Shown piece by piece: positions 1-12,668 of a stretch of 64,000 nucleotides of DNA (the first letter of the stretch is position 1; each line of letters begins with the position of its first letter). Made by a program: the position numbers and the translations under genes. Source of the DNA: Eretmocerus hayati (Eukaryota; Arthropoda; Insecta; Hymenoptera; Aphelinidae); assembly GCA_029851415.1 (NCBI GenBank), contig CM056744.1, positions 98,799,338 to 98,863,337 of the forward strand. The letters are read 5' to 3'. The notes under the pieces were generated by a model. That model was not told where the DNA came from. It saw nothing but the letters and a program-made list of their open reading frames with translations, and ran no database searches.

Positions 1-1975
1 GTGATTTTGGAGGTTATAAATCTGAATGACGCCGTAGATAGGGTTAGGATCGGAATGCGTTCGCGGAATTTTCGTCAAATACTCGGACAATCATGAGGAC
101 CAATCTGCCATAGGTTTCAGGCCGATCGAAGGTGCGGAAGACAGTCATTTTGGAGGTTATAAATCTGAACGACCTCGTAGATAGGGTTAGGATCGGGATG
201 CGTTCGTAAAATTCTTGTCAGGTACTCGGGCAGTCATGAGGACCAATCTGCCATAGGTTTCAGGCCGATCGAAGGTGCGGAAGACAGTTTTCTTCCGAGG
301 TTATGAATCTTGACCACGCCGTAGATAGGGTTAGGATCGGAATGCGTTCGGGAAATTCTTGTCAGATACTCAAGCATTAATGAAGACCAATCTGCCATGG
401 GTTTCGAGCCGATCGAAAGTGCGGAAGACAGTCATTCTGGAGGTTATAAATCTAATCGACGCCGTAGATAGGGTTAGGATCGGGATGCGTTTGCAGAATT
501 TTTGTCGAATACTCGGGCAATCATGAGGACGAATCTGCCATAGGTTTCAGGCCAATCAAAGGTGCGGAAGACAGTTTTCTCCCGAGGTTATGAATCTTGA
601 CCACGCCGTAGATAGGGTGAGGATCGGAATGCGTTCGGGAAATTCTTGTCAGATACTCGGGCAGTCATGAAGACCAATCTGCCATGGGTTTCGAGCCGAT
701 CGAAATCGCGGAAGGCAGTCATTTTGGAGGTTATAAATGTGGACGACGCCGTAGATAGGGTTAGGATCGGAATGCGTTCGTAAAATTTTTGTCAAATACA
801 CCGGCAATCATGAGGACCAATCTGCCATAGGTTTCAGGCCGATCGAAGGTGCGGAAGACAGTTTTCTTCCGAGGTTATGAATCTTGACCACGCCGTAGAT
901 AGGGTTAAAATCGGAATGCGTTCGCGAAATCCTTGTCAGATACTCGGGCAGTCATGAAGACCAATCTGCCATGGGTTTCGAGCCGATCGAAAGTGCGGAA
1001 GACAGTCATTCTAGAGGTTATAAATCTAATCGACGCCGTAGATAGGGTTAGGATCGGGATGCGTTTGCGGAATTTTTGTCGAATACTCGGGCAATCATGA
1101 GGACGAATCTGCCATAGGTTTCGGGCCAATCGAAGGTGCGGAAGACAATTTTCTTCCGAGGTTATGAATCTTGACCACGCCGTAGATAGAGTTAGAATCA
1201 GAATGCGTTCGCGAAATTCTTGTCAGATACTCGGGCAGTCATGAAGACCAATCTGCCATGGGTTTCGAGCCGAACGAAAGTGCGGAAGGCAGTCATTTTG
1301 GAGGTTATAAATCTGAACGACGTCGTAGATAGGGTTAGGATCGGGATACGTTCGCGGAATTTTTGTCAAATACTCGGCCAATCATGAGGACCAATCTGCC
1401 ATAGGTTTCAGGCCGGTCGAAGGTGCGGAAGACAGTTTACTTCCGAGGTTATGAATCTTGACCACGCCGTAGATAGGGTTAGGATCGGAATGCGTTCGCG
1501 AAATTCTTGTCAGATACTCGGGCAGTCATGAAGACCAATTTGCCATGGGTTTCGAGCCGATCGAAAGTGCGGAAGGCAGTCATTTTGGAGGTTATTAATG
1601 AACGCATTCCGATCATAATCCTATCTACGGCGTCGTTCAGATTTATAACCTCCAAAATGACTGCCTTCCGCACTTTCGATCGGCTCGAAACCCATGGCAG
1701 ATTGTTCTTCATGACTGCCCGAGTATCTGACAAGAATTTCGCGAACGCATTCCGATCCTAACCCTATCTACGGCGTGGTCAAGATTCATAATCTCGGAAG
1801 AAAACTGTCTTCCGCACCTCCGATCGGCCTGAAACCCATGGCAGATTGGTCTTCATGACTGCCCGAGTACCTGACAAGAATTTCGCGAACGCATTCCGAC
1901 CCTCACCCTATCTCCGGCGTGTTTCAATATCCTAACCTCAAAAAAAACTACTTTCCGCACCTCGGATCTTGCTGA
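1..1975. repeat. 143/144-bp satellite array with dimeric higher-order period
   Basis: The phrase GTAGATAGGGTTAGGATCGG recurs at about 34, 177, 321, 464, 608, 751, 895, 1038, 1182, 1325 and 1469, so the spacing alternates between 143 and 144 bp. After two type-A monomers (GGAGGTTATAAATCTG) the array alternates between type A and type B (CCGAGGTTATGAATCTTG), giving a 287-bp higher-order unit. Near 1597-1643 the orientation flips: the last units run on the opposite strand and decay towards 1975. The array runs off the left edge. Short reading frames in it are by-products of the repeat. Confidence 0.93.
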
Positions 1976-2304
1976 ATTTTGTGTCACATGTCATTACAAA
2001 CTCGAAACTTCGTTCCTGTGGAATAAAAAAAAATCATTACAAAACTAGTTCGGATCTGATCTTCATATTTATCTGTTTGTACATGATGTTCAATCGCAGT
2101 CAAGAATATGAGCAATATTCAGTAGACATCATGTGCCTGACAATCTTCAGCGTATCCTAGATACCTTACGACCAAGTCTCAAGTGGGAAATTTATAATCA
2201 AGTTTATAAATACGTATACGGATCCCGAGTGCATGTACACTAGGTTTGAAATTCAAGTTGACCATGCAATTAACTCGACCGACAAACTAATCTCTCTTAA
2301 CTAG

Positions 2305-2437
2305 GCCGAGTGAACTCCCCTTTTTGTGGCAACTCCAAGGAGAGGGAGATTCGCTGCTCTTTCGGAGTGACAATTCCACTAGAGCCCGAGTGAATTTCAC
2401 ACTTTCCTAGTTGCCACGAAAGGGGAGTTCACTCGGG
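2305..2437. repeat. Short inverted repeat with about 30-bp arms
   Basis: The left arm 2305-2334 (GCCGAGTGAACTCCCC at its start) is the reverse complement of 2409-2437 apart from a one-base deletion and a few changes. About 74 bp lie between the arms. It could be a small MITE; no clear target duplication was found. Confidence 0.6.
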
Positions 2438-2445
2438 AAGGTCAA

Positions 2446-2700
2446 CACGTTCGCTCTGACGCTGTTTTTTCGCAATTCCATTTTGATCCGAGTTGATCAT
2501 GAACTGGACCTCCCCATTCCGGTGAAAACGTCCATAAGGAACTAAACTCTTTTTTGGCTCATTATTCACGTCCTTGGCAAAGTAAAGCATGATGATAGAT
2601 TTTCCTCGGGAAATTTTCCGAGCAAGTCTGAGTCGGCAAAAATAGAATAATAAAAAGTTGCGGGTCCCACTCGGGCGTACGACGCGTCGCAGCGAACGTG
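2446..2700. mobile_element. Possible small TTAA-type MITE
   Basis: CACGTTCGCT at 2446-2455 is the exact reverse complement of AGCGAACGTG at 2691-2700. The right end is followed by TTAA (2701-2704) and the left end is preceded by TCAA (2442-2445), which would be a one-base-decayed TTAA target. Length is 255 bp with no coding capacity. The TIR is only 10 bp and lacks the CCC start typical of piggyBac, so the family is a guess. Confidence 0.35.
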
Positions 2701-3779
2701 TTAAGAGAGATCATCACACGAGTCTTATAAACAGATGTTTTTATGACCCTTTTGGACAGCATCGCGAATGTTTGGGGCATGATTCCACTCAGAATCTTCA
2801 TGAAGAGGTCCAAATAGGCAACAGGAACCCCGCAATTTTTTGCATGAAAATCCAAGAGCAAGCCCTACAATAGAAGAATTGTTCTATCTTCATTTCATTT
2901 CCATGCGATTATTTTGACTTCCTCCTCGATCTATAAGTTGTTACGGGGGACTTTTGAGGTGACTCTTCGGTCACTCTGAATCATAATAAGTTGACAGTAT
3001 AATCTGAATTCAAATTCACGTGGTAGGCAAACATCTCTATGGCTATTCTGCCCCGCCAGGATTTACTGCAAGTTTAAACTAGGATATTTGGTGCGAGATT
3101 TCATGCGGGCAAAGCAAAATTTTTTGGAAATGATATGAATCACTATTTGCAGAAAATGTACGCCGGAAGTCCATGCATGGATTAATTTTTGGGTAAGGCA
3201 AAGAGCTCCCAGTCTGTTAAACTTCGTTCTGGGTATGAGCATGGAATGACAATTGGTTAATACCACTTATCCACATGGATATGCTTTTTTATAAAGTTAG
3301 CTGACCGATATTCACAACGAGTTTACACTGGAGTACCACTTTTTGATATGTATGACACACATATGGAACCCTTGATATCCATTACGTAGTAAGTATTCAA
3401 GCAAACTTCTACGCAGACCGGGTGGCTGACGAATTGACAACGATTCTTAGTCATTCGACGATGGTTTTGGGAGCGATGGAGTGCTGTTCTAAAACTTGAA
3501 CATCTTAAGTGTCTGAAGTGAGAAATTTACTCATTTTCAATGTCTGTAATACGCGTAAAATACCAGTTTTTCTTGGAAAATGCACTCTCGTGGAATCATC
3601 GCCTTGTTAATTAGGTTCTAGTTATGTTGAAAGCCGGCAACCTCAACCAAACTTATCGACCTCCACTTGTATCCAGGAGTTCTGCCGATAGGAGAGAATC
3701 GCAGTATTTACTCTCGTTGATTCATAACAGTTGCAAATTGAAGTAGAAAACGAAAATCCGACGCGTCTTCACCTTAGCG

Positions 3780-3918
3780 AGATTCACGGAATAGGGTTCA
3801 GAGGAAGCGGGTCTCTCTGCGACGTCCGCGCTCCGCTATGAAGCAGGGCTCTCCGCGCTTGTTTCAGACATACTCTCCGCTACTCGTACGCAGTTCCAGA
3901 GAAACCCCCATCGCCACG
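3780..3918 (+). promoter_or_regulatory. Histone H1 upstream region, no TATA box seen
   Basis: Unlike the four core-histone promoters here, no TATAAA-like motif is visible at the expected distance upstream of the H1 start codon. The leader is GC-rich, with CT-rich stretches around 3815-3905. Drosophila H1 is known to use a TATA-less promoter, so this may be conserved; that is inference. An in-frame ATG at 3838 lies in this leader. Confidence 0.35.
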
Positions 3919-4533
3919 ATGACCGACACAGCAGCAGCGCCAGCGCCAGCAGCGGCCCCAGCGGCAGCCTCGCCCAAAAAAGCCGCGAAAAAGGCCGCAG
4001 GAGCGAAAAAGCCCGCCAAGCCACGCGCACACCCTCCAGCGGGTGACATGGTCCTGGCCGCCATCAAGGGACTCGCCGACAAGAAAGGATCGTCCCTCCA
4101 GGCCATCAAGAAGTACATCGCGGCCCACTACAAGTGCGACGTTGAGAAGCAGTCCATCTTCATCAGGAAATTCCTGAAGTCCGCCGTCGCCAAGAAGACC
4201 ATCACCCAGACCAAGGGCAGTGGGGCCGCGGGTTCCTTCAAATTGGCCCCCAAGGCCGAGGGCGTGAAGAAGGTCGCCAAGAAGCCCGCAGCCAAGAAGG
4301 CAGCCGGAGCCAAGAAACCAGCGGCAGCCAAGAAGCCCAAGGCCGCCAAAAAACCATCCGCGGCCAAGAAGGCGGCCTCGCCCAAGAAGCCCAAGGCGGT
4401 CAAACCCAAGGTGGCCAAGCCCAAGTCGCCCAAGAAGGAGAAGAAGGCAAAAGCACCCGCCAAACCCAAGGCGCCCAAACCCAAGAAGGCCACAGCACCC
4501 AAGGCCGCCAAGCCCAAGCCAGCAAAGAAGTAA
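3919..4533 (+). CDS. H1: Histone H1 (linker histone)
   Basis: Linker histone that binds nucleosomal DNA at the entry and exit point and compacts chromatin. The 204-residue product has the three-part H1 layout: an Ala/Pro/Lys-rich N-tail (1-37), a winged-helix globular domain (about 38-110, starting [15 protein letters not shown], with the conserved SLQAIKKYI and GSFKL stretches), and a Lys/Ala/Pro-rich C-tail with many AKKP and SPKK-like repeats ending KPAKK. The frame is open upstream to an ATG at 3838, but the start at 3919 is chosen because it follows CGCCACG and gives the usual short acidic-Ala start MTDTAAA. It is intronless and followed by the histone stem-loop 45 bp after the stop, so it is a replication-dependent gene. 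It is the only H1 in the window and is not paired divergently with another histone. Confidence 0.97.
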   Translation: MTDTAAAPAPAAAPAAASPKKAAKKAAGAKKPAKPRAHPPAGDMVLAAIKGLADKKGSSLQAIKKYIAAHYKCDVEKQSIFIRKFLKSAVAKKTITQTKGSGAAGSFKLAPKAEGVKKVAKKPAAKKAAGAKKPAAAKKPKAAKKPSAAKKAASPKKPKAVKPKVAKPKSPKKEKKAKAPAKPKAPKPKKATAPKAAKPKPAKK

Positions 4534-4577
4534 ATCTGGCCCTGGTTGAATTTCCTCCCCATCCCCTCCCCCAAATC

Positions 4578-4593
4578 GGCCCTTTTCAGGGCC
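4578..4593 (+). terminator. Histone 3' stem-loop (H1)
   Basis: Perfect GGCCCTTTTCAGGGCC (6-bp stem, TTTC loop) followed by ACCACA, 45 bp after the H1 stop. This is the SLBP-binding element used for non-polyadenylated histone mRNA 3' ends. Confidence 0.95.
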
Positions 4594-6644
4594 ACCACAT
4601 GCTTCTCACGTACAAGCAACGATTCGTCCACATCTTACTTCAATTGCTCACAGCAGTCATAATAACACTCCTTCTCGGATCGATGATCCTCGGCGATTAC
4701 ACTTTGCTTGCACTTTTTTCTATCCAGAGTATATAATAATAGGCATTCGATAGATTAACATAAAATATAGATGAACATGTCTCCTATCAGTCGATACCGT
4801 GGCAGAAGAATGTTTTCGCGATGTTCATTTGATATTGACCAGTCGTTGTGAGTTCCCAACATTCGCGATTTTAGTCTCTTACGTGGAAGCAACGATTTCA
4901 TGTTGTTTTCGATTGAATTTACGGCGATGGCGTCATAGATTCAAGTTTTTCATTCAAAAGCTAATGAACACATTGTTTCCTTGAAATTCAACCCGCGAAC
5001 CCTTAGAACAAAAATTTTCAGCGCTTACAGTATGCTGAAAAATTTTCCTCTCGTAGAAAATATTATTATGCGGGTCCCATCGCTGTGGTCTGTCGGAAAC
5101 ACGCAAGAATCGCAGTCTTCGTTACCACACTGAACTGATAATATTGCTATCTAGCCCGACCAATTACTATAAATGACTGTTCCATCAAGACATTATGATC
5201 AACATTTATTGGAAGATGCGAATGCAAATATTCCGGTCAATTTGCATCGTGCCTTGTCATGGTCTCACAGTACATCAACGATCCTATAGGCGTGTACCTC
5301 CCACTCGAGTGGGAGATTTCGGTAGTTTCGGAAAGCTAGGGTTTGTAAAAACAACCCTTTCTCTTTAGAGAAACCATAGCTATAAACAGATGATGACGGA
5401 TGTGTCAAAACCCCCACACACGGGTGGCCAACTCCGCGCGTACATGAGATAGGCTGGAAATCGCCCGCAATCCTTCGCTCATAGCTAAATTTTCACGAGC
5501 CCCAGCTTGCTAAAATAACCGGAATCATTCTCAGCAGGTCAAACTACGTAAGAAGATGAGGCGTATCATGATACCTGGTCGATAGAAACGAATTTCGGGA
5601 AAAGTTATCGCTTGTCCACTCTGTTCGGTATCTCGTAATTCACAAGGATCCTTAGCCTTTGAAGCCTAAGCGGTCGTGGTAGTCGGTTTTTGCCATCGTG
5701 AGTACGTAAGATAAATATTGTTTGATCAATGATTACCGTCATCGGGTGGGTTATACTCACTCTGTTTTGAAAATAGCATAAAAATGGCACATCTTTATTG
5801 ATATTTTTTTTTTTTGGAAAACACCAGGACTCTTGTCACATACGCAAGAAATGGCAAGAACTGTGAACCCGGGCGAAACAATTAAAAAAATTTTCAACGT
5901 CGACCCACTTCGTTACTTACTTTGCAAAGTAGATAAAACCCAAGGGGAAGAGTCCTGAAAAAGTTATGCGCATTTATTTTCTTCGAAATATATGAAGATC
6001 CGTTAGCGCGCCTGGTCAACAAATTCACAGATTCACCTAGATCTCTTTTATAGTGGTGAGAGGAACGACTCATTACTAAACAGGCTGATCCCGTTAGGAA
6101 ATCAATCATCAATACACGTGATCCGACCTAGTTTTCGGTTGTTAGATCGTATAATCTCACCAAGCTAGCAGGAAGACTGAGGAACGTATCCCTGGCTTTT
6201 TTTGTTGAAGTTTTGTTACGAGTAGGAAGGAAGAGTCATGGGCATATTTCAAGAGAATGATACTGTGTAATAGGTAGCATTGTACTTTTATCAGCTCTAG
6301 CAAATAATTCAGAAGCCTAGTGGTAATCAAACTAGATCAAGTTTTGCCATCCACATATGTGTCTGGTGGGCAATAGGTCCTCTACATTCGAATGTGCGCC
6401 AAAATCGAGTTGGCATCACTCGAGTATGATAGATACAAGTGCTGAATTTCTATCGAAACTATCAATTTTGGAATTGCGACCGATGAGCGACAGGCTTGAA
6501 GAGATCTTTTATATTTTTCGCTCGATTTTTCGACCTTTTGTACGGATGAACTAGTTCTAGACGGTTAGATCAGATTATCTCGAAATGATACTAACATATG
6601 ATAAAAGTCAAAATAGCGTGTAGAAACGTTTTGAGTTGATTAGT
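4594..6644. other. Intergenic, no gene seen
   Basis: About 2 kb of AT-rich spacer between H1 and the first H3 gene. Reading frames are short and have no recognisable domain. The only structure noted is the 18-bp perfect palindrome CTCCCACTCGAGTGGGAG at 5298-5315. Confidence 0.6.
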
Positions 6645-6660
6645 GGCCCTGAAAAGGGCC
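6645..6660 (-). terminator. Histone 3' stem-loop (H3, first copy)
   Basis: Reverse complement reads GGCCCTTTTCAGGGCC followed by ACTA; it lies about 32 bp beyond the H3 stop codon. Confidence 0.95.
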
Positions 6661-6691
6661 GATTGTTTCCTAAGAATGTCAAGATGATGGC

Positions 6692-7721
<1,030 letters not shown>

Positions 7722-7760
7722 GCTCCAGTCATCATCATCATCATCAATTAAAAAACAATC

Positions 7761-7776
7761 GGCCCTTTTCAGGGCC
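7761..7776 (+). terminator. Histone 3' stem-loop (H4, first copy)
   Basis: GGCCCTTTTCAGGGCC followed by ACCAATGA, 39 bp after the H4 stop. Confidence 0.95.
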
Positions 7777-7888
7777 ACCAATGAATTCACACGTTGGATA
7801 ACTATTAATTTCTTGAGGTCAGATGGCATATGGTTTCTGTTTAACTCCAGTAGACCCTATTTGACAGGTTTTGTTATGTTTTAACGAC

Positions 7889-8003
7889 GCATTGGTCGCC
7901 ATATAGGCCGTGGAACGCCAAGGACGTATCCTATACGGATTCGGAGGTTAAACTCCAGTCATCATTATCATCAATTAGAAAACAATCGGCCCTTTTCAGG
8001 ACC
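7889..8003 (+). pseudogene. H4 tail pseudogene with decayed stem-loop
   Basis: The frame 7889-7951 reads ALVAI, a stop (TAG), then AVERQGRILYGFGG and a stop, clearly derived from the H4 C-terminus ([20 protein letters not shown] in the real gene). The 3' flank ACTCCAGTCATCAT and the AT-rich leader to the stem-loop also match H4. The stem-loop at 7988-8003 is GGCCCTTTTCAGGACC, with one stem base broken. The rest of the H4 gene is missing upstream. The same fragment exists in mirror image at 24747-24861. Confidence 0.92.
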
Positions 8004-9814
8004 ACCAACAGAATTTTCCGTGGGGCAGATCTTTATGTTTCCGCAAGTGCTTTTCGAATTCGTGAGCTCTGCTTGAATGAGTTTGGGAATAGTTGAACAT
8101 CTACCAAATCTCCGCATGGTGGGGATTTGGAAAAATGATGGATCGTGAAATGATGAGAAATGCACGTGGAGAGTCTCTACAGAAACGATCTCACACATTT
8201 CAAAGGTTATCGTTATTAACGAACATCGTCCGATCAAATTAGAGATAACCACAAATTCGTGTCAAGTTGCAAAACATGATCTACTCATATCGCCAGTTAT
8301 CGTAATGAAAATACGAGCAGGGGAGTTGGTGAGATACAATGAATGGTCATACCATATGACTCATCTTGCAGAATATGGAATACCGGAGTCGATTTCGATT
8401 AGACAACTTGAATAGAGAAATCGAAGGAGATACATCATGTTTGACCATTTTAGTAACACATAGCTGAACAACGACTGTTGTTTCGAATTACATTGAAGGA
8501 ACTCGAAGTGCACCCTAAACATGGAATTGGAGATGCATCGGTTGCTTATTGTGCACGTCGGTAGATGTGCTTGAAAGTATGGCGAAGCCTTTCAAGCACA
8601 CCTAACTAACATATACGCCAAAATCGGAGATTCCAACCTCCTCTTTTTTTCCGATCATACTTTTCGTCATATATTCGGCTTCGTTGCTATGCACTTCCCG
8701 CATCAAAATTGTGTAGATTTCTAGTATCTCTCATTTGCACCTTGAATTTCTTAAATCAGTCGCACTTTCACCTCAATATCCGATTCCCAAAATTTTTCAC
8801 CTCGTCGTCACTTTCGGTAATCTAGCGGAAGTTTTGGTCTTACGGAAATCGCCACCAGGCGCGGGTGTTTTTTGAATGTTCTTTGGAAGGTAACATTGAC
8901 CAAGTGTAGTGTTAACATAAGTATCTGAAGCCAAAATCATGAACTCGAATGAGTGTTCTGATTACTTCAATATTTCTACAATAACAAACAAAGTTAAATT
9001 ATTGAGCTGATTCTGCTTTACAAATTATTATGCACCGCGCCGCTGTCCTTCGATGAGCATGATCCAATGTTGCGCAATCGCTAATCGCCCCTATTTCGCC
9101 GCCCGCAGGCCCCGCGATCATGCGCACACACCCTAAGTATCCCTTCTCCAACGGAGAGACATGCATCGGCGGGAAACTCTCGCGATTTCAAATGCTTACA
9201 AATATTGCAAAGCTTTTTTGTACGTCTTATAAGAAAAAAAAATCAGATATGATTAAATTGAAATGAAATTGAACGAATTCTTTTTGAGTTTGGATACACG
9301 TAAATGAATATTTTCTATTTCTTCACACTCAATTTTCAAATTCATCAGGATTTTCTATTATCTGCCTAACTGGAGTTAGCAGCTAGTTAGTAGGTGAAAA
9401 TAGTCATGCAGATATGCACCCCTTAGTCTTGTGAACTCGGATTGATAGCTCACAGAACGACGATCGAATAATGAACACGAGAAAAATTTCATTATTGCGA
9501 TCGAGTTTTGTCCGAAGTTCATAAACTTTTGTATCTACATGACAGTATGACCTCCAATGTGGGGGTATGATTTAACAAAGCATATTTCTCCAACGCACTG
9601 AGTGTATTCGTGGCTCTGAAAACAATTACGGTTTCCTATTGGATTAGAGAAACAATACAAAATACCGCTACCCAGCCATTGGTAGAAATATGCTGGAGGA
9701 AGGAATTAGCAGGATGCTTTCCTAAAATTTTTGGTCAAAAGGACATATCGATCATTGTCAGAATTTATGAGATTTATTAATTATTTCTTCTAAGGGAAAT
9801 CCTCGGATGATCCC

Positions 9815-10336
9815 CGGGACCTTATTCTAATATACTTTTCCCGCGGCGGGTTGGGAGAGAATCCCGCAATATCCAATTTTTCCTACTTCACATTTAGTAA
9901 ACAAGCTACCTAGTATTTAACGTTCATTGCTACCAAAACATCATCCGATTATACTTTATGGCGTATCCTTCCGAACCCCGAAACATTTTTTAACATCGCG
10001 CAATTCTAAAACTGGTCCTCAAGTCATCTCAACAAGAAATTGGATCATTTTTCGATCACAATCAAAGTGACAGGTTAGTAAGCGGAAATGTTGAGGTCTA
10101 AAAGTGATTTAGTTTCATGTTAAGATGACTTTTGGGCCAATCTTAGAATTATGTGGTGCTAGAAATTTTTTGAGGGTTCAGGAGGATACGTCTTTAAGTA
10201 TATTCCGGTGATATTTTCATAGCAATCAATGTTGCAAACTAGTTTGTTTACTAAATGTAAACTGGGTGGAAATTGGGAATGCTGGGTTATCTTCCACCCC
10301 GTTGCGGGAAAAATGTATTAGAATAAGGCCCCCGAG
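9815..10336. repeat. Older inverted-repeat element in the left arm
   Basis: The stretch starting near CCTTATTCTAATATACTTTT (about 9820) recurs, diverged, on the opposite strand up to about 10330, with arms of roughly 250 bp that include ACATTTAGTAAACAAGCT and its partner. The arms have clear mismatches, so this foldback is much older than the giant palindrome. Its exact mirror is 14942-15463. Confidence 0.75.
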
Positions 10337-10811
10337 GACCCCCATAACATGCGGAATTTCTTCGGATAAGTTCTCCTAGCCAACAGGGGCGTCAAAACCT
10401 CTCCTCGCAGCGTCTTGTCAGGAGTTCAGGACGCGGACCTTATAAAAAAAAAAGGTCTTCAACAATTTCGAAAAGTTTTTTGGAGGGGCAGGTATTATCA
10501 ACTGAACGAGAATAAAGCGTAGGAGTGATCTTATCTGTAGTGTGTTTTGGGACAATGGACAATATATGACAAGTATATTGTGCATTTTTGGATATTTCCC
10601 AGTGCCTTTATGATCGTTTTTTCCAACTTTTAAACCATCGGAAATTAATAAGATAGGAGATGACAACACGACTCACTTTTAGTAAAAATCATCATTTCTT
10701 GCAATTTTCCGATGTTTGGATGCTTACAAGGTTGCAAAAAATTGTATTCCCACCTCGTTCATGAGCTTCCCAATTTCGAGCTACAACATCATAAACGCGG
10801 TGCAAAATGTA

Positions 10812-11574
10812 CGAAGGTTAGTGTAACCAACTTGCCTCCATTAGCAATTGTCTCGAAATCTTCAGTCTACCTCATCATTTTTTTCACCTTAGATCATTTT
10901 GAAGCTTGTTTAGAAACGTTGAAGATAAGCTAAAATGAATCTAATTTTGATCATTTGGAGCTAAGCATCTTGATTTTCCCAAAAATACGATGTAAACTGC
11001 CGATAAATCGGTTTTATTCGCTTATATCGCCGTGCATTCACTCTTGAAGCTTTTCGCCGGGCCGAAACGCCATTTCCGACCTCTTTTCACGCGATGAACA
11101 TAATTTGAGAGGAAAAAAAGCCATGAGTACTGCACGGCCCTTCGGGATAAACACACGGGCACATTCTGAGTATGCTCCGATGTTGGCCTTCTTGTTTTAC
11201 AAATCATCTCCGTATTTCGCATATAAATTAGCATTTAGCTACGGGTCAAAATTTTGCAACTCTGGAAAACGCAATTTTAAGGTCTTGAAACAAGGAATCT
11301 AATGCGCTAAGGTACGTTGGGATTGGTCAAACTCAAAAATTTTGACGTCGGTTTTACTGAATGCAATTTCAGCGGTGATTTCTTAGCTGTGCAAACACGA
11401 TAAATTAAAAAATCACTTGAAATTTTCTGGGGAACGCAGAAATGATTCAGAGTCGACCTAAACCACTCATTTTCTCATACTTTAATATAACGAACGTGTA
11501 AAAAAAATTGCGGGAAGGTCAACGAGAGCCCATTCCTGGGATCGGCATAATAGGGGTAAGTTGAGTTACCTTAT
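10812..11574 (-). mobile_element. MITE-like element in the left arm
   Basis: This is the mirror of 13704-14466. Its ends carry related inverted termini (TTAGTGTAACCAACTTGCC near 10820 and, inverted, GGTAAGTTGAGTTACCTTA near 11557). The interior is homologous, at clearly diverged level, to the element at 29299-29934. Non-coding. Confidence 0.65.
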
Positions 11575-12609
11575 TTCTACACCATTATTTTTTCTTGAAA
11601 CATAGAAAGGCGTATACCCATTGTTCGAAGTACTGGGGAACTGACCAAAAAGACACATTTGTAGAAGAAACTATCCGAAAATTTTTGGCCCCGGAAGAAC
11701 CGTCCTTAAGTTTTCGGCTGAAGGAAATTGTTTGAGATTTCTGGTGTAAAGACACTATCCAGATTATCTTGGCTTGATGAGAAACGTTCAAAATTATTTT
11801 GCGTGGAAAAAATGTCCAAAAATATTTGGTCATAGATAAATTGTTGATATTTGTTCGATTATGAGAATTCTTGTATCGTCCCATTTACCGAGAATCTTTG
11901 GGAAATTCTTCCATGCTAGAGGTTTATGGGAACTTGATTTCAAGCTAAAACTGAGATTTTCTTGCCAGTCTTACGTTTTGAAGAATTCACTCTTTATTCA
12001 GAGCCAACGAATATTGATGAAGATGTTCTCACCAGAAAATCTCTGGAAAAGAAGATATCATCATCTTGCTGATTTTGAAAACATTCACCCAATAGTTCTT
12101 TTCTGTAAGTGGTAAATCCAGAAAAAGGAAGAACACGCATTTTGAGTGTTTTCTTTCATTTAGCCTTGGTCAAATTTCATACCTTAGAAATACACCTCAA
12201 AGAGGTAAAGCTTTTGAAAGTATGATGAGACCCTCTCACAAATTTTAATTAGTGTTGTGTATCTTAGATTTGGTGACACCGATGTGCATACTGTAGCGAA
12301 TTCATGGCAAAGAAAGAATTGATATCCGAAGAAGTTTTCAAGCATGGAATGGATCCATGTGGTCGCTCATCGTGATTTAATGCAATCGTAATTGTCAAAC
12401 TCCGAGCAATGAACGCGGTGAAATCCAAGATGGGTCTCAAGTATGTGATTGAACCTGTCCGAAATTTTCTCGCTATGTACTACTGCAAGTGATCGAAATT
12501 TATCCGTCTCAAGGGAGAAATTGGGACTGTTGGGAAGGAAGGTGGCCTTATCGTGACGGGCCGCTAACGGAGAAATAATCATCGAAAATAATTTCGTCAA
12601 GAAAAATGG

Positions 12610-12668
12610 ATCCCATCTTCCACGATATTATTCTATGTTGTAAGTTGTAGGCAAAGTGGTCGAGGTAA
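12610..12668. other. Loop of the giant palindrome
   Basis: This 59-bp unique sequence separates the two arms. It shows no internal symmetry and no gene; its presence means the two arms are not a simple end-to-end fold-back. Confidence 0.9.

Larger units (their letters stand above)
1976..3918. other. Intergenic, no gene seen
   Basis: AT-rich spacer between the satellite and histone H1. It holds two small inverted-repeat structures (listed separately) and no reading frame with recognisable protein features. The last 140 bases are the presumed H1 promoter and leader. Confidence 0.6.

Noticed and set aside
1..1975. TTAGG words suggesting insect telomere repeats
   Set aside because: TTAGG occurs once per 143-bp monomer inside a longer conserved phrase, not as a tandem 5-mer.
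3838..3918. Upstream in-frame ATG giving a 231-residue H1
   Set aside because: The extra 27 residues do not resemble any H1 N-tail, and the ATG at 3919 has the better context and the usual start.
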